NCBI GenBank assembly: GCA_905212085.1 | Contig: CAJMDF010000043.1 | Location: 1-15,776 of the forward strand | Length of the DNA stretch: 15,776 bases | DNA from: an uncultured Clostridium sp. | GTDB taxonomy: Bacteria; Cyanobacteriota; Vampirovibrionia; Gastranaerophilales; Gastranaerophilaceae | Reading direction: 5' to 3' | Shown: positions 1 to 7,382 of the stretch, piece after piece | Numbering within the stretch: position 1 is the first letter of the stretch | How the letters are laid out: every line of letters begins with the position of its first letter | Notes under the pieces: model-generated | What the model was told of the DNA's origin: nothing | What the model saw: only the letters and a program-made list of their open reading frames with translations | The model's database searches: none | Translations under genes and position numbers: made by a program

Positions 1-7
1 TTTAATT

Positions 8-715
8 TTGTATCCTTTTACATTATTTTTAATGTATGTTTTTTTTATAAAAAGTATAATAAATTTTATTTTGGTTGGGAAAAAATATCAAGAAAAATTG
101 TTAGAAGAGGTCTTTCCATTATTTTTACGTCCTGTAGCTAATTTTAAGCCTTGGCCTAAAAATTCTAATACTGAAGCTATATTAGATTCACAGCTTTTTT
201 ATAATTTTGATACACAAGAGGATGTCTTTAGTTATTATGGATTTTATAATAAAACAGGTATAATTTTCTCAAATACTAATCTTACTTTGCCTGTTAGAGG
301 CATTAATAAACCTAATTTATTTAAAGGAACAATAATTCAGTTAGAGCTTGAAAAATCTATTAATAACCACGTAATTCTTTTCTCAAAAAATGAGCATAAA
401 TGTAATTATTTTAAACAAGTAAATCCTCATATTCAAGAATTAAATCAATATCTTTATGTTTTTGCAAAAGATACACAAAATATTTCTTTTATAAATGATA
501 AATTTTGGAATGTATTAAACCGTTTTGGTGAACTATATACAGCTAAAGGTTTTGAATTATCTTACAGGAATAATACTCTTTTAATTGCTATTAGACAAAA
601 AAGACCTATGCAATTTGGATTTTTATTTAGATCTTTATTAAAGGCAAAAAATTACGATGACCTGATTGACAGATTCATCGTAATTTATGATTTAATTGAT
701 TTATTAAATAAATAA
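8..715 (+). CDS. DUF3137-like protein of unknown function, start uncertain
   Basis: I do not recognise a function. The order of elements resembles the DUF3137 family as I recall it: a hydrophobic N-terminal stretch, then a beta-rich region with an F-K-G-T motif (about residues 105-108), a central Y-V-F-A-K-D segment, and a late Y-R-N-N-T-L-L-I-A-I strand. That assignment is recall of family style, not a search. The start is uncertain: the frame is open to the left edge, position 8 is a TTG, and the first ATG is at 32, so the gene may begin before the window. Residues 1-24 are hydrophobic and could be a membrane anchor. The stop codon directly abuts the stop of the convergent glycosyltransferase gene, with no spacer. 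Its last 70 bases also carry a 12-bp inverted repeat that probably ends transcription of that neighbour. Confidence 0.55.
   Translation: MYPFTLFLMYVFFIKSIINFILVGKKYQEKLLEEVFPLFLRPVANFKPWPKNSNTEAILDSQLFYNFDTQEDVFSYYGFYNKTGIIFSNTNLTLPVRGINKPNLFKGTIIQLELEKSINNHVILFSKNEHKCNYFKQVNPHIQELNQYLYVFAKDTQNISFINDKFWNVLNRFGELYTAKGFELSYRNNTLLIAIRQKRPMQFGFLFRSLLKAKNYDDLIDRFIVIYDLIDLLNK
646..686 (-). terminator. Rho-independent terminator of the glycosyltransferase gene, inside the convergent gene
   Basis: A perfect 12-bp inverted repeat has arms AAATTACGATGA at 649-660 and TCATCGTAATTT at 675-686, with a 14-nt loop. Read on the minus strand, the stem is followed at once by a run of six Ts (651-646, partly shared with the stem base). 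It lies 30 nt beyond the stop codon of the minus-strand glycosyltransferase and within the coding sequence of the plus-strand gene. No T-run follows on the plus strand, so it should act only for minus-strand transcripts. Confidence 0.6.
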
Positions 716-3700
716 TTAAGCTGTTTTATTTAATTTTTTTATTAAATTGCTGTCTGTAGTTTCTTGTTTTGTATTAATTGGGTTAGTTGTATTAGTTTGT
801 TTATTTGAATTTACAGAAGGTGTAGTATTTGGTATTGATGTATTTTGTGTGTTTGGTTGAGCTTTTTTATTATCGCGTTTCATATAAGCGTAAGCTGCTG
901 TACCTGCTGCTGCAATTGCAATACCTGTACCAATAATTACTTTAGTCCATTTATTTCTTAATTTTTTAGCACCATCTTCAACTGCTGTACCAAATTCACC
1001 TACTAAACGTTTTAATTTTTCAAAGTTTCTACCTTCTATACCTTTGTCAATTTCGAAAACTTCATTCATATAACGTTCATTAGCAGTTTTCCCACCGTTA
1101 TATGCAGCATTTTCGTGCCAATCTATTTTTTGTGTAATGGCATCTTTTACCATTTCTGCATATTTCGATAATTTGCCTGTTTCAGGTTTCAAGTTATAAT
1201 CAGAGGTTGCTGCCATAATACATTCTTTAAGTTCTGCTGCGTTTGCAAACATTCTTTCTGCATCTATTATGTTTCCAATTTCCTCAGGTTTTTTACCTGC
1301 AAGTTTAGCAGGATCAATTTTTAAACTTTCGGTATTTCTTAAGTATGGATTTTTAGTTAAGTAGCCTCTTAAGGCTGTAATAAAGTCAGGAGCACCGCCT
1401 GTTTTTGTAGAAATTACTGGAGTGCCTGCTGCAAATGATTCTAAAGGTGTAATTCCGCAAGGTTCAAATCTTGATGAGAAAATAGAGTAAGTAGCACATC
1501 CGACAAGTCTGTTAGGGAAGAATCCGTTTACATAACAAGCGTTACCTTTATACATTCCACCATCTAATTCGCCAATTTGTCTAATAATGTCTTGTACCCA
1601 TTTGAAATCTCTAGCATCATTTTCCCAAACTCCGGCACCAACTATTAATTTTGTATGTTTTTTTACTTCTTTATCAATGTTAGGGTCTTTTAAGAAATCC
1701 AAAAATGCTTGGAATGTTGAAGGATAACCTTTTTGTGGATCTGGACGTCCCCAGCCCATGAGTAACATGTCACCTTCTTTATATTTTGATAAATGACCTA
1801 TTACGCTGGCATTATTTTCTGATACTTGTTTATCAGTGAAAAACATTTTGGTAATACCTTGAGTACCACCTTTTTCAAAAGCATCACCTAATGAATCTAA
1901 TAACCATTTAGTGTTAGATTGTTTTGCTTTTAATATTTCATCAATGTTATCAGATACTAGTTTTCCAGCTTGATCAAATACAGGTTTGTATTCATATGTG
2001 GTAAATCCATCTTTTAATTTCGTTAATCCATTAATATTATTTCCTTGACAGAAATTTGCTGTAGGATCGTTTAATCTCAAGTTTGCAGGTGTACTACCAT
2101 TTGTAATATCAATAGTTTTTGTTGCTGCTAATTTGGTAGTTAAGAATTGAGCGATATCCGGAGTTTCCAGAGATTTCATTTCTTTTCCATAGTTAACAGA
2201 AACAGTACCACCACTCATATTTCTAGGATTTATATTTGCACCTGCAATAGGAGTCATTGAAATATTAAATGTTCTGACATCATTTGTGTTATCAACATAA
2301 TCATCTAAGAAATTAGCCATAAATGGTCTTAATATTTGGTTTACAAAAGACCTTTCTTCTAAAGGAGCATTTTGCCAGTTGCTAGCCCATTTAGCTTCAA
2401 TTTTTTTTAGTTTTTCTAATTGAGAGTGTTTCTTCAAAGTTTCGACATCTTCAGGTCTTGCAACCATTTTGAATACTTCAAAAGGATTGCTTTCTGCTCC
2501 TTGGTAATCTCTGCCAGGATTATGGAATGTTCCATGAATTTTTAAACCATTGTAATAGTCATTTCCAAAATGAGAAGCGTCTGCAATGGCATTCATTGTA
2601 ATAAATGCAGGCCTATCATGTAACCACAAGCTTGATGGATTATAGAACCCGTGTTCTTTTGTATTTAATTTTGGTAGTATTTCTACTAATGCCCTATTGT
2701 TATCTGCATATGCAATATTTGTACTTATCAGATTTTCTGCTTCTTTTTTTGTTACTCCAGATGGGAAAGAGCCGCTTGTACCATATGCACCATATGCACT
2801 ATAGCCTTTGTCGCCAGATCCATATGCTGTATCAAATTTTGCTAGGTCTTTTGTGTGAATAAAGTATGCAGCGTTTCTTTCCGGTACTTTTGGGGCTGCT
2901 ATTATTTGTGATTTAAAAGCTTTTGAATTTATTTTTTCATTGTATTCGGTATTAATTCTTTTTTGAACTTCTTCTGTAGCTAATTTCTCTTTAATTTCAT
3001 TGTTTATTTTTGTTTGTATTGCTATTTCATTTTCATGTATTGGATGAAAAGGAGATTTTGTCCCTTCTGCATCATATTTTTTTCTTGCTTCAGTGGTAAG
3101 TTGTATATCTTTTTCTTTTGCTTTTGCTAAATCATCTTTATATTTTTCATTGATTGGTGCTGCAAGTTCATCTGTAATATCTTGGGTTATTTTTGTTAGA
3201 GCTTTTTGTTCTAATTTTTTGATTTCTATATCAACAGTATCTGCAAGATCTGCTGCTCTAAAAAGTCTATAGGTTACATCTTGTGTATCTGCAATGCTTC
3301 TGTCTGCTGCTCTTTTGAATGAGCCTTGAATCCCTGTATCTTCTAATCTTATGATTTGAGATATTCCATTATCATCCGGTTGTAATCTGATAGCGTAAGA
3401 TAGACTTTCTCCTTCTTTTAATTTTACTCTCTTACTTACTTGTTCTAAAGTTTCATCTTGTTTTGCAGAGATAAAACTTTCTGCTGGGTAGCGGTCGTTA
3501 TAACTATCATTATCTTTTTTAGTGATTTTAACAACAGTTACTCCGCCGTCTGGGTTATTAAAACTGTGATATGGCGCAAAATCTCTTACATCTGCTCCTT
3601 CTTTTATTCTCCAACTCGCAGGTGCTTCTTGGGCTACAACACCTAAACCGCCAAGATTATATGCTTTTACTCCAAATCTTTTATTCTCAGGTGCATATGA

Positions 3701-3877
3701 TAAAAATTGATGAATATTTTTTTTATCGTTTCCTGTAAATGTTAAAATAATCCCTGATGTTACTATTGGAGCAGCTAAATTCATCGGAACAGGCATGCTC
3801 TGATTGCTTGAATTAACATTGTTGTTTTTTCTGATACTTGTTGCCATATATTGTGGCATAATTGAATTTACACGCAT
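716..3877 (-). CDS. Giant membrane-anchored GT5 glycogen/starch-synthase-like glycosyltransferase
   Basis: This 1053-aa protein has GT5 landmarks in order: a GGLG loop at 76-79, an LHD at 419-421 (the H-x-HD-W equivalent), IHGTFHN at 447-453 (the TIHN equivalent), a VSVNYGKE block at 559-566, an NG block at 593-594, R711 and K716 in RPDPQKG, and FEPCG at 804-808 with the E-x7-E pair E805/E813. Bacterial glycogen synthases are about 480 aa. Here a Lys/Glu-rich, probably helical insert (roughly 120-335) splits the acceptor half. The C-terminus adds one membrane helix (about 979-998) and an Asn/Thr/Gln-rich tail. The Lys of the usual K-x-GGL motif is replaced by N74. The donor half looks intact, so it may still transfer glucose from a nucleotide sugar at the membrane, but the substrate is unknown. 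The ATG is preceded by AGGTG at 5-nt spacing. It diverges from the nucleoside transporter gene. Confidence 0.8.
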   Translation of the reverse strand: MRVNSIMPQYMATSIRKNNNVNSSNQSMPVPMNLAAPIVTSGIILTFTGNDKKNIHQFLSYAPENKRFGVKAYNLGGLGVVAQEAPASWRIKEGADVRDFAPYHSFNNPDGGVTVVKITKKDNDSYNDRYPAESFISAKQDETLEQVSKRVKLKEGESLSYAIRLQPDDNGISQIIRLEDTGIQGSFKRAADRSIADTQDVTYRLFRAADLADTVDIEIKKLEQKALTKITQDITDELAAPINEKYKDDLAKAKEKDIQLTTEARKKYDAEGTKSPFHPIHENEIAIQTKINNEIKEKLATEEVQKRINTEYNEKINSKAFKSQIIAAPKVPERNAAYFIHTKDLAKFDTAYGSGDKGYSAYGAYGTSGSFPSGVTKKEAENLISTNIAYADNNRALVEILPKLNTKEHGFYNPSSLWLHDRPAFITMNAIADASHFGNDYYNGLKIHGTFHNPGRDYQGAESNPFEVFKMVARPEDVETLKKHSQLEKLKKIEAKWASNWQNAPLEERSFVNQILRPFMANFLDDYVDNTNDVRTFNISMTPIAGANINPRNMSGGTVSVNYGKEMKSLETPDIAQFLTTKLAATKTIDITNGSTPANLRLNDPTANFCQGNNINGLTKLKDGFTTYEYKPVFDQAGKLVSDNIDEILKAKQSNTKWLLDSLGDAFEKGGTQGITKMFFTDKQVSENNASVIGHLSKYKEGDMLLMGWGRPDPQKGYPSTFQAFLDFLKDPNIDKEVKKHTKLIVGAGVWENDARDFKWVQDIIRQIGELDGGMYKGNACYVNGFFPNRLVGCATYSIFSSRFEPCGITPLESFAAGTPVISTKTGGAPDFITALRGYLTKNPYLRNTESLKIDPAKLAGKKPEEIGNIIDAERMFANAAELKECIMAATSDYNLKPETGKLSKYAEMVKDAITQKIDWHENAAYNGGKTANERYMNEVFEIDKGIEGRNFEKLKRLVGEFGTAVEDGAKKLRNKWTKVIIGTGIAIAAAGTAAYAYMKRDNKKAQPNTQNTSIPNTTPSVNSNKQTNTTNPINTKQETTDSNLIKKLNKTA

Positions 3878-4092
3878 ATTTACACCTACATCCCATTTAT
3901 AATATTTTATACTATTTCTTCAAATTTTGCAGAAAATCTTATCTGCTATTATAGTAAAATGCTGACAAGTTTTTTTTCAACACCAGTTGGGTGATTTTTT
4001 AAGAAATATTAAGTAAACTTTTTTTTAATAATTAAAGTTTTTTTCTCAACTTTAAAGTATTATTATATCAATAGTTTTAAAAGGGTAATTAA
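3878..4092. other. Divergent intergenic region, glycosyltransferase and nucleoside transporter
   Basis: These 215 bases hold the start signals of both divergent genes. I see an inverted repeat near the transporter (reported separately), a 5-bp stem GCAGA/TCTGC at about 3930-3947, and a weak stem CACC/GGTG (3981-3993) followed by TTTTTT. No clear -35/-10 pair stands out on either strand, and there is no small gene I would support. Confidence 0.5.
4032..4055. repeat. Inverted repeat in the nucleoside transporter leader, possible operator
   Basis: Perfect 8-bp arms TTAAAGTT (4032-4039) and AACTTTAA (4048-4055) are separated by 8 nt. They end just before the AT-rich element TATTATTATAT (4058-4068), which could supply the -10 of the transporter promoter. 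I see no good -35 hexamer. A protein bound here would cover the -35 region. Confidence 0.4.
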
Positions 4093-5373
4093 ATGGACAG
4101 ATTTTTTGGATTATTGGGAATAATTTTAATTTTTGGGATAGCTTATTTAATGTCTAATAACAAAAAAGCTATTAATTATAAAACAGTTGGTATGGGATTT
4201 TTATTGCAAGTTGTATTAGCTTTGTTTATATTTAAAGTTCCAATTGGCCGAGCATTATTTTATAATTTAGGTTTGTTTATCCAAAAAATTCTAGAATTTG
4301 CCAAAGAGGGAGGAGCATTTGTGTTCGGCCCTTTAATGACTGAGCATAAAATTACTGCAGTATTTGGTGAGGGGGCTCAAGTTTTTGCTTTACAGTTAAT
4401 TGCCTCATTAATTTTTATGATGATTTTAGTAAATATGCTTTATTATTATGGAATTATGCAGCGTGTAGTTCCTCTTTTCGGTAAAGCTATGAATAAATTA
4501 ATGGGTGTTAGCGGAGCAGAAGCTTTATCAAATGTTGCAAGTGCTTTTGTAGGTCAAATTGCAGCTCAAATTATGATAAGACCTTATCTTGCCAAATTAA
4601 CACGTTCTGAATTATTGGCATCTATGGCAGGTAGTATGGCTTGTATTTCAGGTGCTACTATGCCTATTTATATTGGAATGGGAATTCCGGCTCAATATCT
4701 TTTGGCAGCATCAATTATGGCAGCTCCAGGGGCTCTTGTGATTACAAAAATTGTATATCCTGAGACTGGTACTCCAGAAACCAGTGAAGATATAAAAATC
4801 ACTTACAGTAAAAGAAGAAAACCTTATATAAATGTGTTTGATGCAATTTCTGCAGGTGCTTCTGAAGGTATGAAAGTGGCGATTAATGTTGTTGCGATGA
4901 TTTTAGCATTAGTTGCTTTAGTTGCTATGATTGATTGGGTATTGGCTCATTTAGGAGTATTGATTGTAAAATATTTGCATATAAATTTTGCCTCTTTTGA
5001 TTTGACTCATTTGTCTTTAAAAATGATTTTAGGAAAAATCTTTGCAGTATTTGCATACTTTATGGGAGTTCCTTTGAAAGAAGCTACAACTGTTGGCAGC
5101 TTGATGGGTACAAAATTAGTTTTAAATGAAATGGTTGCATATTTTGATATGACACATTTGCCAACAGCTCTTTCTGATAAGGCTTTTTTAATTGCAAGTT
5201 TTGCATTATGTAGTTTTGGAAACTTTGGATCTATTGCTATTCAATTAGGCGGAATAGGAGAGCTTGCTCCTAACCAACGTAAAAATCTTGCAAGGCTTGG
5301 TGTTAGAGCTTTGATTTGCGGAACTTTAACTTGTTATATGTCAGCAGCAATAGCTGGTGTATTATTTAATTAA
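4093..5373 (+). CDS. nupC: Concentrative nucleoside transporter (CNT family, NupC-like)
   Basis: This 426-aa polytopic inner-membrane protein would import nucleosides with a cation. Family landmarks are clear: the gate-like GGAFVFGPLM (73-82), GVSGAEALSNVASAF (138-152), IRPYLAKLTRSEL (162-174), the hairpin-2 motif KLVLNE (341-346) and FGNFGSIAIQ (375-384). N345/E346, N377 and S380 match ribose-contact positions known from Vibrio cholerae CNT. The nucleobase-contact motif is unusual: Gln155 is kept, but the following Thr/Ser-Glu is replaced by Ile156-Ala157. Length is normal for bacterial CNT proteins. The ATG follows AAAAGGG at about 7 nt. The gene looks monocistronic and ends 2 nt from the stop of the convergent zinc-ribbon gene. 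Exact substrate, nucleoside or related compound, is unclear because of the changed motif. Confidence 0.9.
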   Translation: MDRFFGLLGIILIFGIAYLMSNNKKAINYKTVGMGFLLQVVLALFIFKVPIGRALFYNLGLFIQKILEFAKEGGAFVFGPLMTEHKITAVFGEGAQVFALQLIASLIFMMILVNMLYYYGIMQRVVPLFGKAMNKLMGVSGAEALSNVASAFVGQIAAQIMIRPYLAKLTRSELLASMAGSMACISGATMPIYIGMGIPAQYLLAASIMAAPGALVITKIVYPETGTPETSEDIKITYSKRRKPYINVFDAISAGASEGMKVAINVVAMILALVALVAMIDWVLAHLGVLIVKYLHINFASFDLTHLSLKMILGKIFAVFAYFMGVPLKEATTVGSLMGTKLVLNEMVAYFDMTHLPTALSDKAFLIASFALCSFGNFGSIAIQLGGIGELAPNQRKNLARLGVRALICGTLTCYMSAAIAGVLFN

Positions 5374-5375
5374 AT

Positions 5376-5681
5376 TCATTTTGGTAAATGTTTTTGCCAG
5401 TCAGCATCAAGATTTTGAATAAATCTATGGGCATCAATTACGTCATCATAATTAATTGGTTCAGGTCCTTCTTGCACCTCCATAGGCTCATAGTTATTTA
5501 TATCAAAGTCTGTAAAGCCTAAAAATGCAACTCCGAAGTTTTTCCCGCAGTGTTTGCATTCTAGACCTATTACGGTCAAGCCTTCTTCTTCTCTTTTTAT
5601 TGTTATTGAATTTTCATCAAAACTATTTTTGCATTGCGAACAGCAAAGATTGTTAAATAGTTGTCCTATTTTCTTTTTCAT
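5376..5681 (-). CDS. Small zinc-ribbon protein of unknown function
   Basis: This is a 101-aa cytoplasmic protein. It has two CxxC knuckles, Cys14/Cys17 (in CCSQC) and Cys42/Cys45 (in CKHCG), 24 residues apart, typical of a rubredoxin-like zinc ribbon. An acidic linker follows, then a helical tail with DDVIDAHRFIQNLDADW (79-95). Small zinc-ribbon proteins with a comparable tail occur in anaerobic gut bacteria as far as I recall, without known function. I chose the start at 5681 because AGAGGA lies 4 nt upstream. In-frame ATGs at 5696 and 5744 would give longer forms, but the first falls next to that ribosome binding site and the second adds an AT-rich, low-quality N-terminus. A TATAAT at 5702-5697 (minus) is too close for a comfortable promoter. 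Confidence 0.7.
   Translation of the reverse strand: MKKKIGQLFNNLCCSQCKNSFDENSITIKREEEGLTVIGLECKHCGKNFGVAFLGFTDFDINNYEPMEVQEGPEPINYDDVIDAHRFIQNLDADWQKHLPK
5377..5395 (+). terminator. Weak candidate terminator for the nucleoside transporter
   Basis: Arms CATTT (5377-5381) and AAATG (5386-5390) with a 4-nt loop are followed by TTTTT (5391-5395). The stem is short and AT-only apart from its outer pair. It starts 3 nt after the transporter stop and overlaps the end of the convergent zinc-ribbon gene. Confidence 0.25.
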
Positions 5682-5734
5682 ATAATCCTCTTTCATATTA
5701 TAATTAAAAATTTTATTAAAAAATGTTAAATTTT

Positions 5735-5764
5735 TTGACATCATGGGAATAGATATAGTAAGAT
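5735..5764 (+). promoter_or_regulatory. Sigma70-like promoter of the 31-aa microprotein
   Basis: A consensus -35 TTGACA (5735-5740) lies 18 nt from TAAGAT (5759-5764), which matches the -10 consensus at 4 of 6 bases. Transcription would start near 5771, about 40 nt before the microprotein ATG. Confidence 0.5.
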
Positions 5765-5786
5765 AAATAGGTCGTTTTATTTATCT
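5761..5786. repeat. Palindrome over the -10 of the microprotein promoter, possible operator
   Basis: Perfect 9-bp arms AGATAAATA (5761-5769) and TATTTATCT (5778-5786) are separated by 8 nt. The left arm overlaps the proposed -10 and the right arm ends 24 nt before the ATG. The position suits a repressor operator. If the true transcript start is further upstream, it could instead be a leader hairpin. Confidence 0.5.
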
Positions 5787-5810
5787 AAGCTAACAGATAG
5801 GAGTGTTATC

Positions 5811-5906
5811 ATGGAAGCTATCAACTTAATTCTATTCGGTTTCATTGTTTATACTGCGTTAATCGTAGTACCAAGTATTTGGGAAGAATTAACTACAGAA
5901 GGATAA
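5811..5906 (+). CDS. 31-aa single-pass membrane microprotein, unknown function
   Basis: The frame runs from ATG at 5811 to TAA at 5904-5906. A strong ribosome binding site, GATAGGAG, ends 7 nt before the ATG, and a promoter lies upstream. The peptide has a short acidic N-terminus (MEAIN), a hydrophobic span at about 5-24 (start LILFGFIVYTALIVV), then Pro-Ser-Ile-Trp and an acidic tail EELTTEG. This fits one inner-membrane helix with a small hydrophilic end. It does not match any photosystem or cytochrome small subunit I can recall. It also lacks the basic tail common in type I toxins. A hairpin overlaps its stop codon. It stands alone between a divergent zinc-ribbon gene and the convergent bioA. 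I judge it real from the ribosome binding site, promoter and sensible topology together. Its role is unknown. Confidence 0.65.
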   Translation: MEAINLILFGFIVYTALIVVPSIWEELTTEG

Positions 5907-5916
5907 TTGATCCTTT
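5898..5916 (+). terminator. Stem-loop at the end of the microprotein gene, possible terminator
   Basis: Arms AAGGAT (5899-5904) and ATCCTT (5910-5915), plus an outer G-T pair, close a 5-nt loop and overlap the TAA. The following AATTTAAAAG is only partly T-rich. A second weak hairpin with GGAA (5929-5932) and TTCC (5947-5950) is followed by TTTTTT (5951-5956) and may be the true termination point. Confidence 0.3.
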
Positions 5917-6028
5917 AATTTAAAAGACGGAATAAGTTATTTTAAGTTCCTTTTTTCGTCAAAAAAACTAAAGAGTGAGAAGGTGTCTTTATTAAAAAGT
6001 GTATTTTGTACGTTATTTGTTTAACGCG

Positions 6029-7381
6029 TTATTTTGCTGTGGGCAAAATTTCATCTAAACATTTACGTGCAATATCCGTCACAAAATCCATATCCTTTCT
6101 TTCCATAATCAAAGGTGGGTTAAAATAAATGACATCTCCTAGGGGTCTTAAAATAACTCCCTCCATCAAAGCCTTTTTGTAGATTTGGTAACCGATTCTG
6201 AATCTGCTATTGAAAGGCTTTTTATTTTTTTTGTCTTCAACAAGTTCTATAGCATTAATAAGTCCTATATGGCGAACTTCTCCCACATTTTTATGTGATA
6301 GAAATTTTTCTTTAATCATATTGTTGAAGTATACAGCATTTTCTTGTGCTTTTTTCAAAATTGTACCATCTTCCATTAAATCCAAAACTGCATTAGCAGC
6401 AGAGCAAGCCAGAGGGTTTCCGCTATATGTATGGCTATGCATAAATGCTTTCCCTGTGTTGTAATCATCATAGAAGGCATCATAAATTTTTTGAGTGGTT
6501 ACAAATAATGCCATAGGCATATAACCACCTGTAAGTCCTTTTGATAAGCACATAATATCAGGAGATACACCTGCATGTTCAAATGCAAACATTTTACCTG
6601 TTCTGCCGTAACCTGTTGCAATTTCGTCAGCAATTAAGTGTACATTGTATTTATCACATAATGCTCTTAATTTTTTTAGATACAAAGGCGGGTATACTTT
6701 CATACCTGCAGATCCTTGTAATAAAGGTTCAACAAGCATTGCTGCAGTTTCATTACCGTATTTTGCAAAAGTTTCTTCTGCTTTTTTGAAGCATTCGCAA
6801 TTACAATTATCTCGATTTTGTCCGTAAGGGCATCTATAGCAATCAGGACCTTCAACTCTTACTATATCCATTAAAATTGGTTTATAAAGTTTGGTATACA
6901 AGTCACAATCGCCGACTGATAATGCTCCAATTGTTTCTCCATGATAAGCTTCTGTTAAAGCCATAAATTTTGTTTTTTGAGGATTGCCGGTTTGTTCATG
7001 ATATTGAAAACTTACTTTCATTGCAGCTTCAATAGCGGATGATCCGTTATCTGTAAAATTAAATTTACATAGGCCTTTGGGGAGAATTTTAGATAATCTT
7101 TCACATAGTCTTATTGCTTGTGTATGTGTAAAATTTGCAAATATAACATGTTCTAATTCATCTACCTGTTTTTTTATAGCTTCATTAATTTTAGGATTAC
7201 AGTGCCCTAAAAGATTGCACCACCAAGAGCTGATTACATCAATGTATTTTTTATCATTAGTATCATAAAGATATATTCCTTCGCCTTTTTTTATGACTAT
7301 TGGCTTTAATTCTTCATAATCTTTCATTTGTGAGCAAGGATGCCAAATATATTTTAAATCTTTTTCTACCCAGTTTTCCAT
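6029..7381 (-). CDS. bioA: Adenosylmethionine-8-amino-7-oxononanoate aminotransferase (BioA)
   Basis: BioA transfers an amino group from S-adenosylmethionine to KAPA to make DAPA, the step before BioD, in the cytoplasm with PLP. This 450-aa protein has the full class III aminotransferase set: WHPCSQMKDYE (13-23, typical of BioA), the substrate-site SSWW (51-54), DNGSSAIEAAMK (111-122), AYHGET (145-150), ADEIATGYGRTG (251-262) with PLP-contact Asp252, and SKGLTGG with Schiff-base Lys281. A Cys-rich loop at 181-197 holds Cys181, 184, 193, 195 and 197. Start at 7381: the ribosome binding site AGAGGT lies 5 nt upstream, inside the end of bioD. The gap to the bioD stop is one base, so the two are co-transcribed with bioD first. 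I see no strong terminator after the stop. Confidence 0.95.
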   Translation of the reverse strand: MENWVEKDLKYIWHPCSQMKDYEELKPIVIKKGEGIYLYDTNDKKYIDVISSWWCNLLGHCNPKINEAIKKQVDELEHVIFANFTHTQAIRLCERLSKILPKGLCKFNFTDNGSSAIEAAMKVSFQYHEQTGNPQKTKFMALTEAYHGETIGALSVGDCDLYTKLYKPILMDIVRVEGPDCYRCPYGQNRDNCNCECFKKAEETFAKYGNETAAMLVEPLLQGSAGMKVYPPLYLKKLRALCDKYNVHLIADEIATGYGRTGKMFAFEHAGVSPDIMCLSKGLTGGYMPMALFVTTQKIYDAFYDDYNTGKAFMHSHTYSGNPLACSAANAVLDLMEDGTILKKAQENAVYFNNMIKEKFLSHKNVGEVRHIGLINAIELVEDKKNKKPFNSRFRIGYQIYKKALMEGVILRPLGDVIYFNPPLIMERKDMDFVTDIARKCLDEILPTAK

Positions 7382-7382
7382 T

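Noticed and set aside
2605..2862. Plus-strand open frame inside the glycosyltransferase gene
   Set aside because: It is the complement of a conserved part of the glycosyltransferase, with a low-complexity translation and no ribosome binding site.
3981..4000. Stem CACC/GGTG followed by TTTTTT as an attenuator before the nucleoside transporter
   Set aside because: The stem has only 4 bp and there is no alternative pairing or leader peptide to support attenuation.
5811..5906. Microprotein as a type I toxin or as a photosystem small subunit
   Set aside because: The tail is acidic rather than basic and no clear antisense RNA promoter is seen. The sequence fits none of the small photosystem or cytochrome b6f subunits I can recall, and no photosynthesis gene is nearby.
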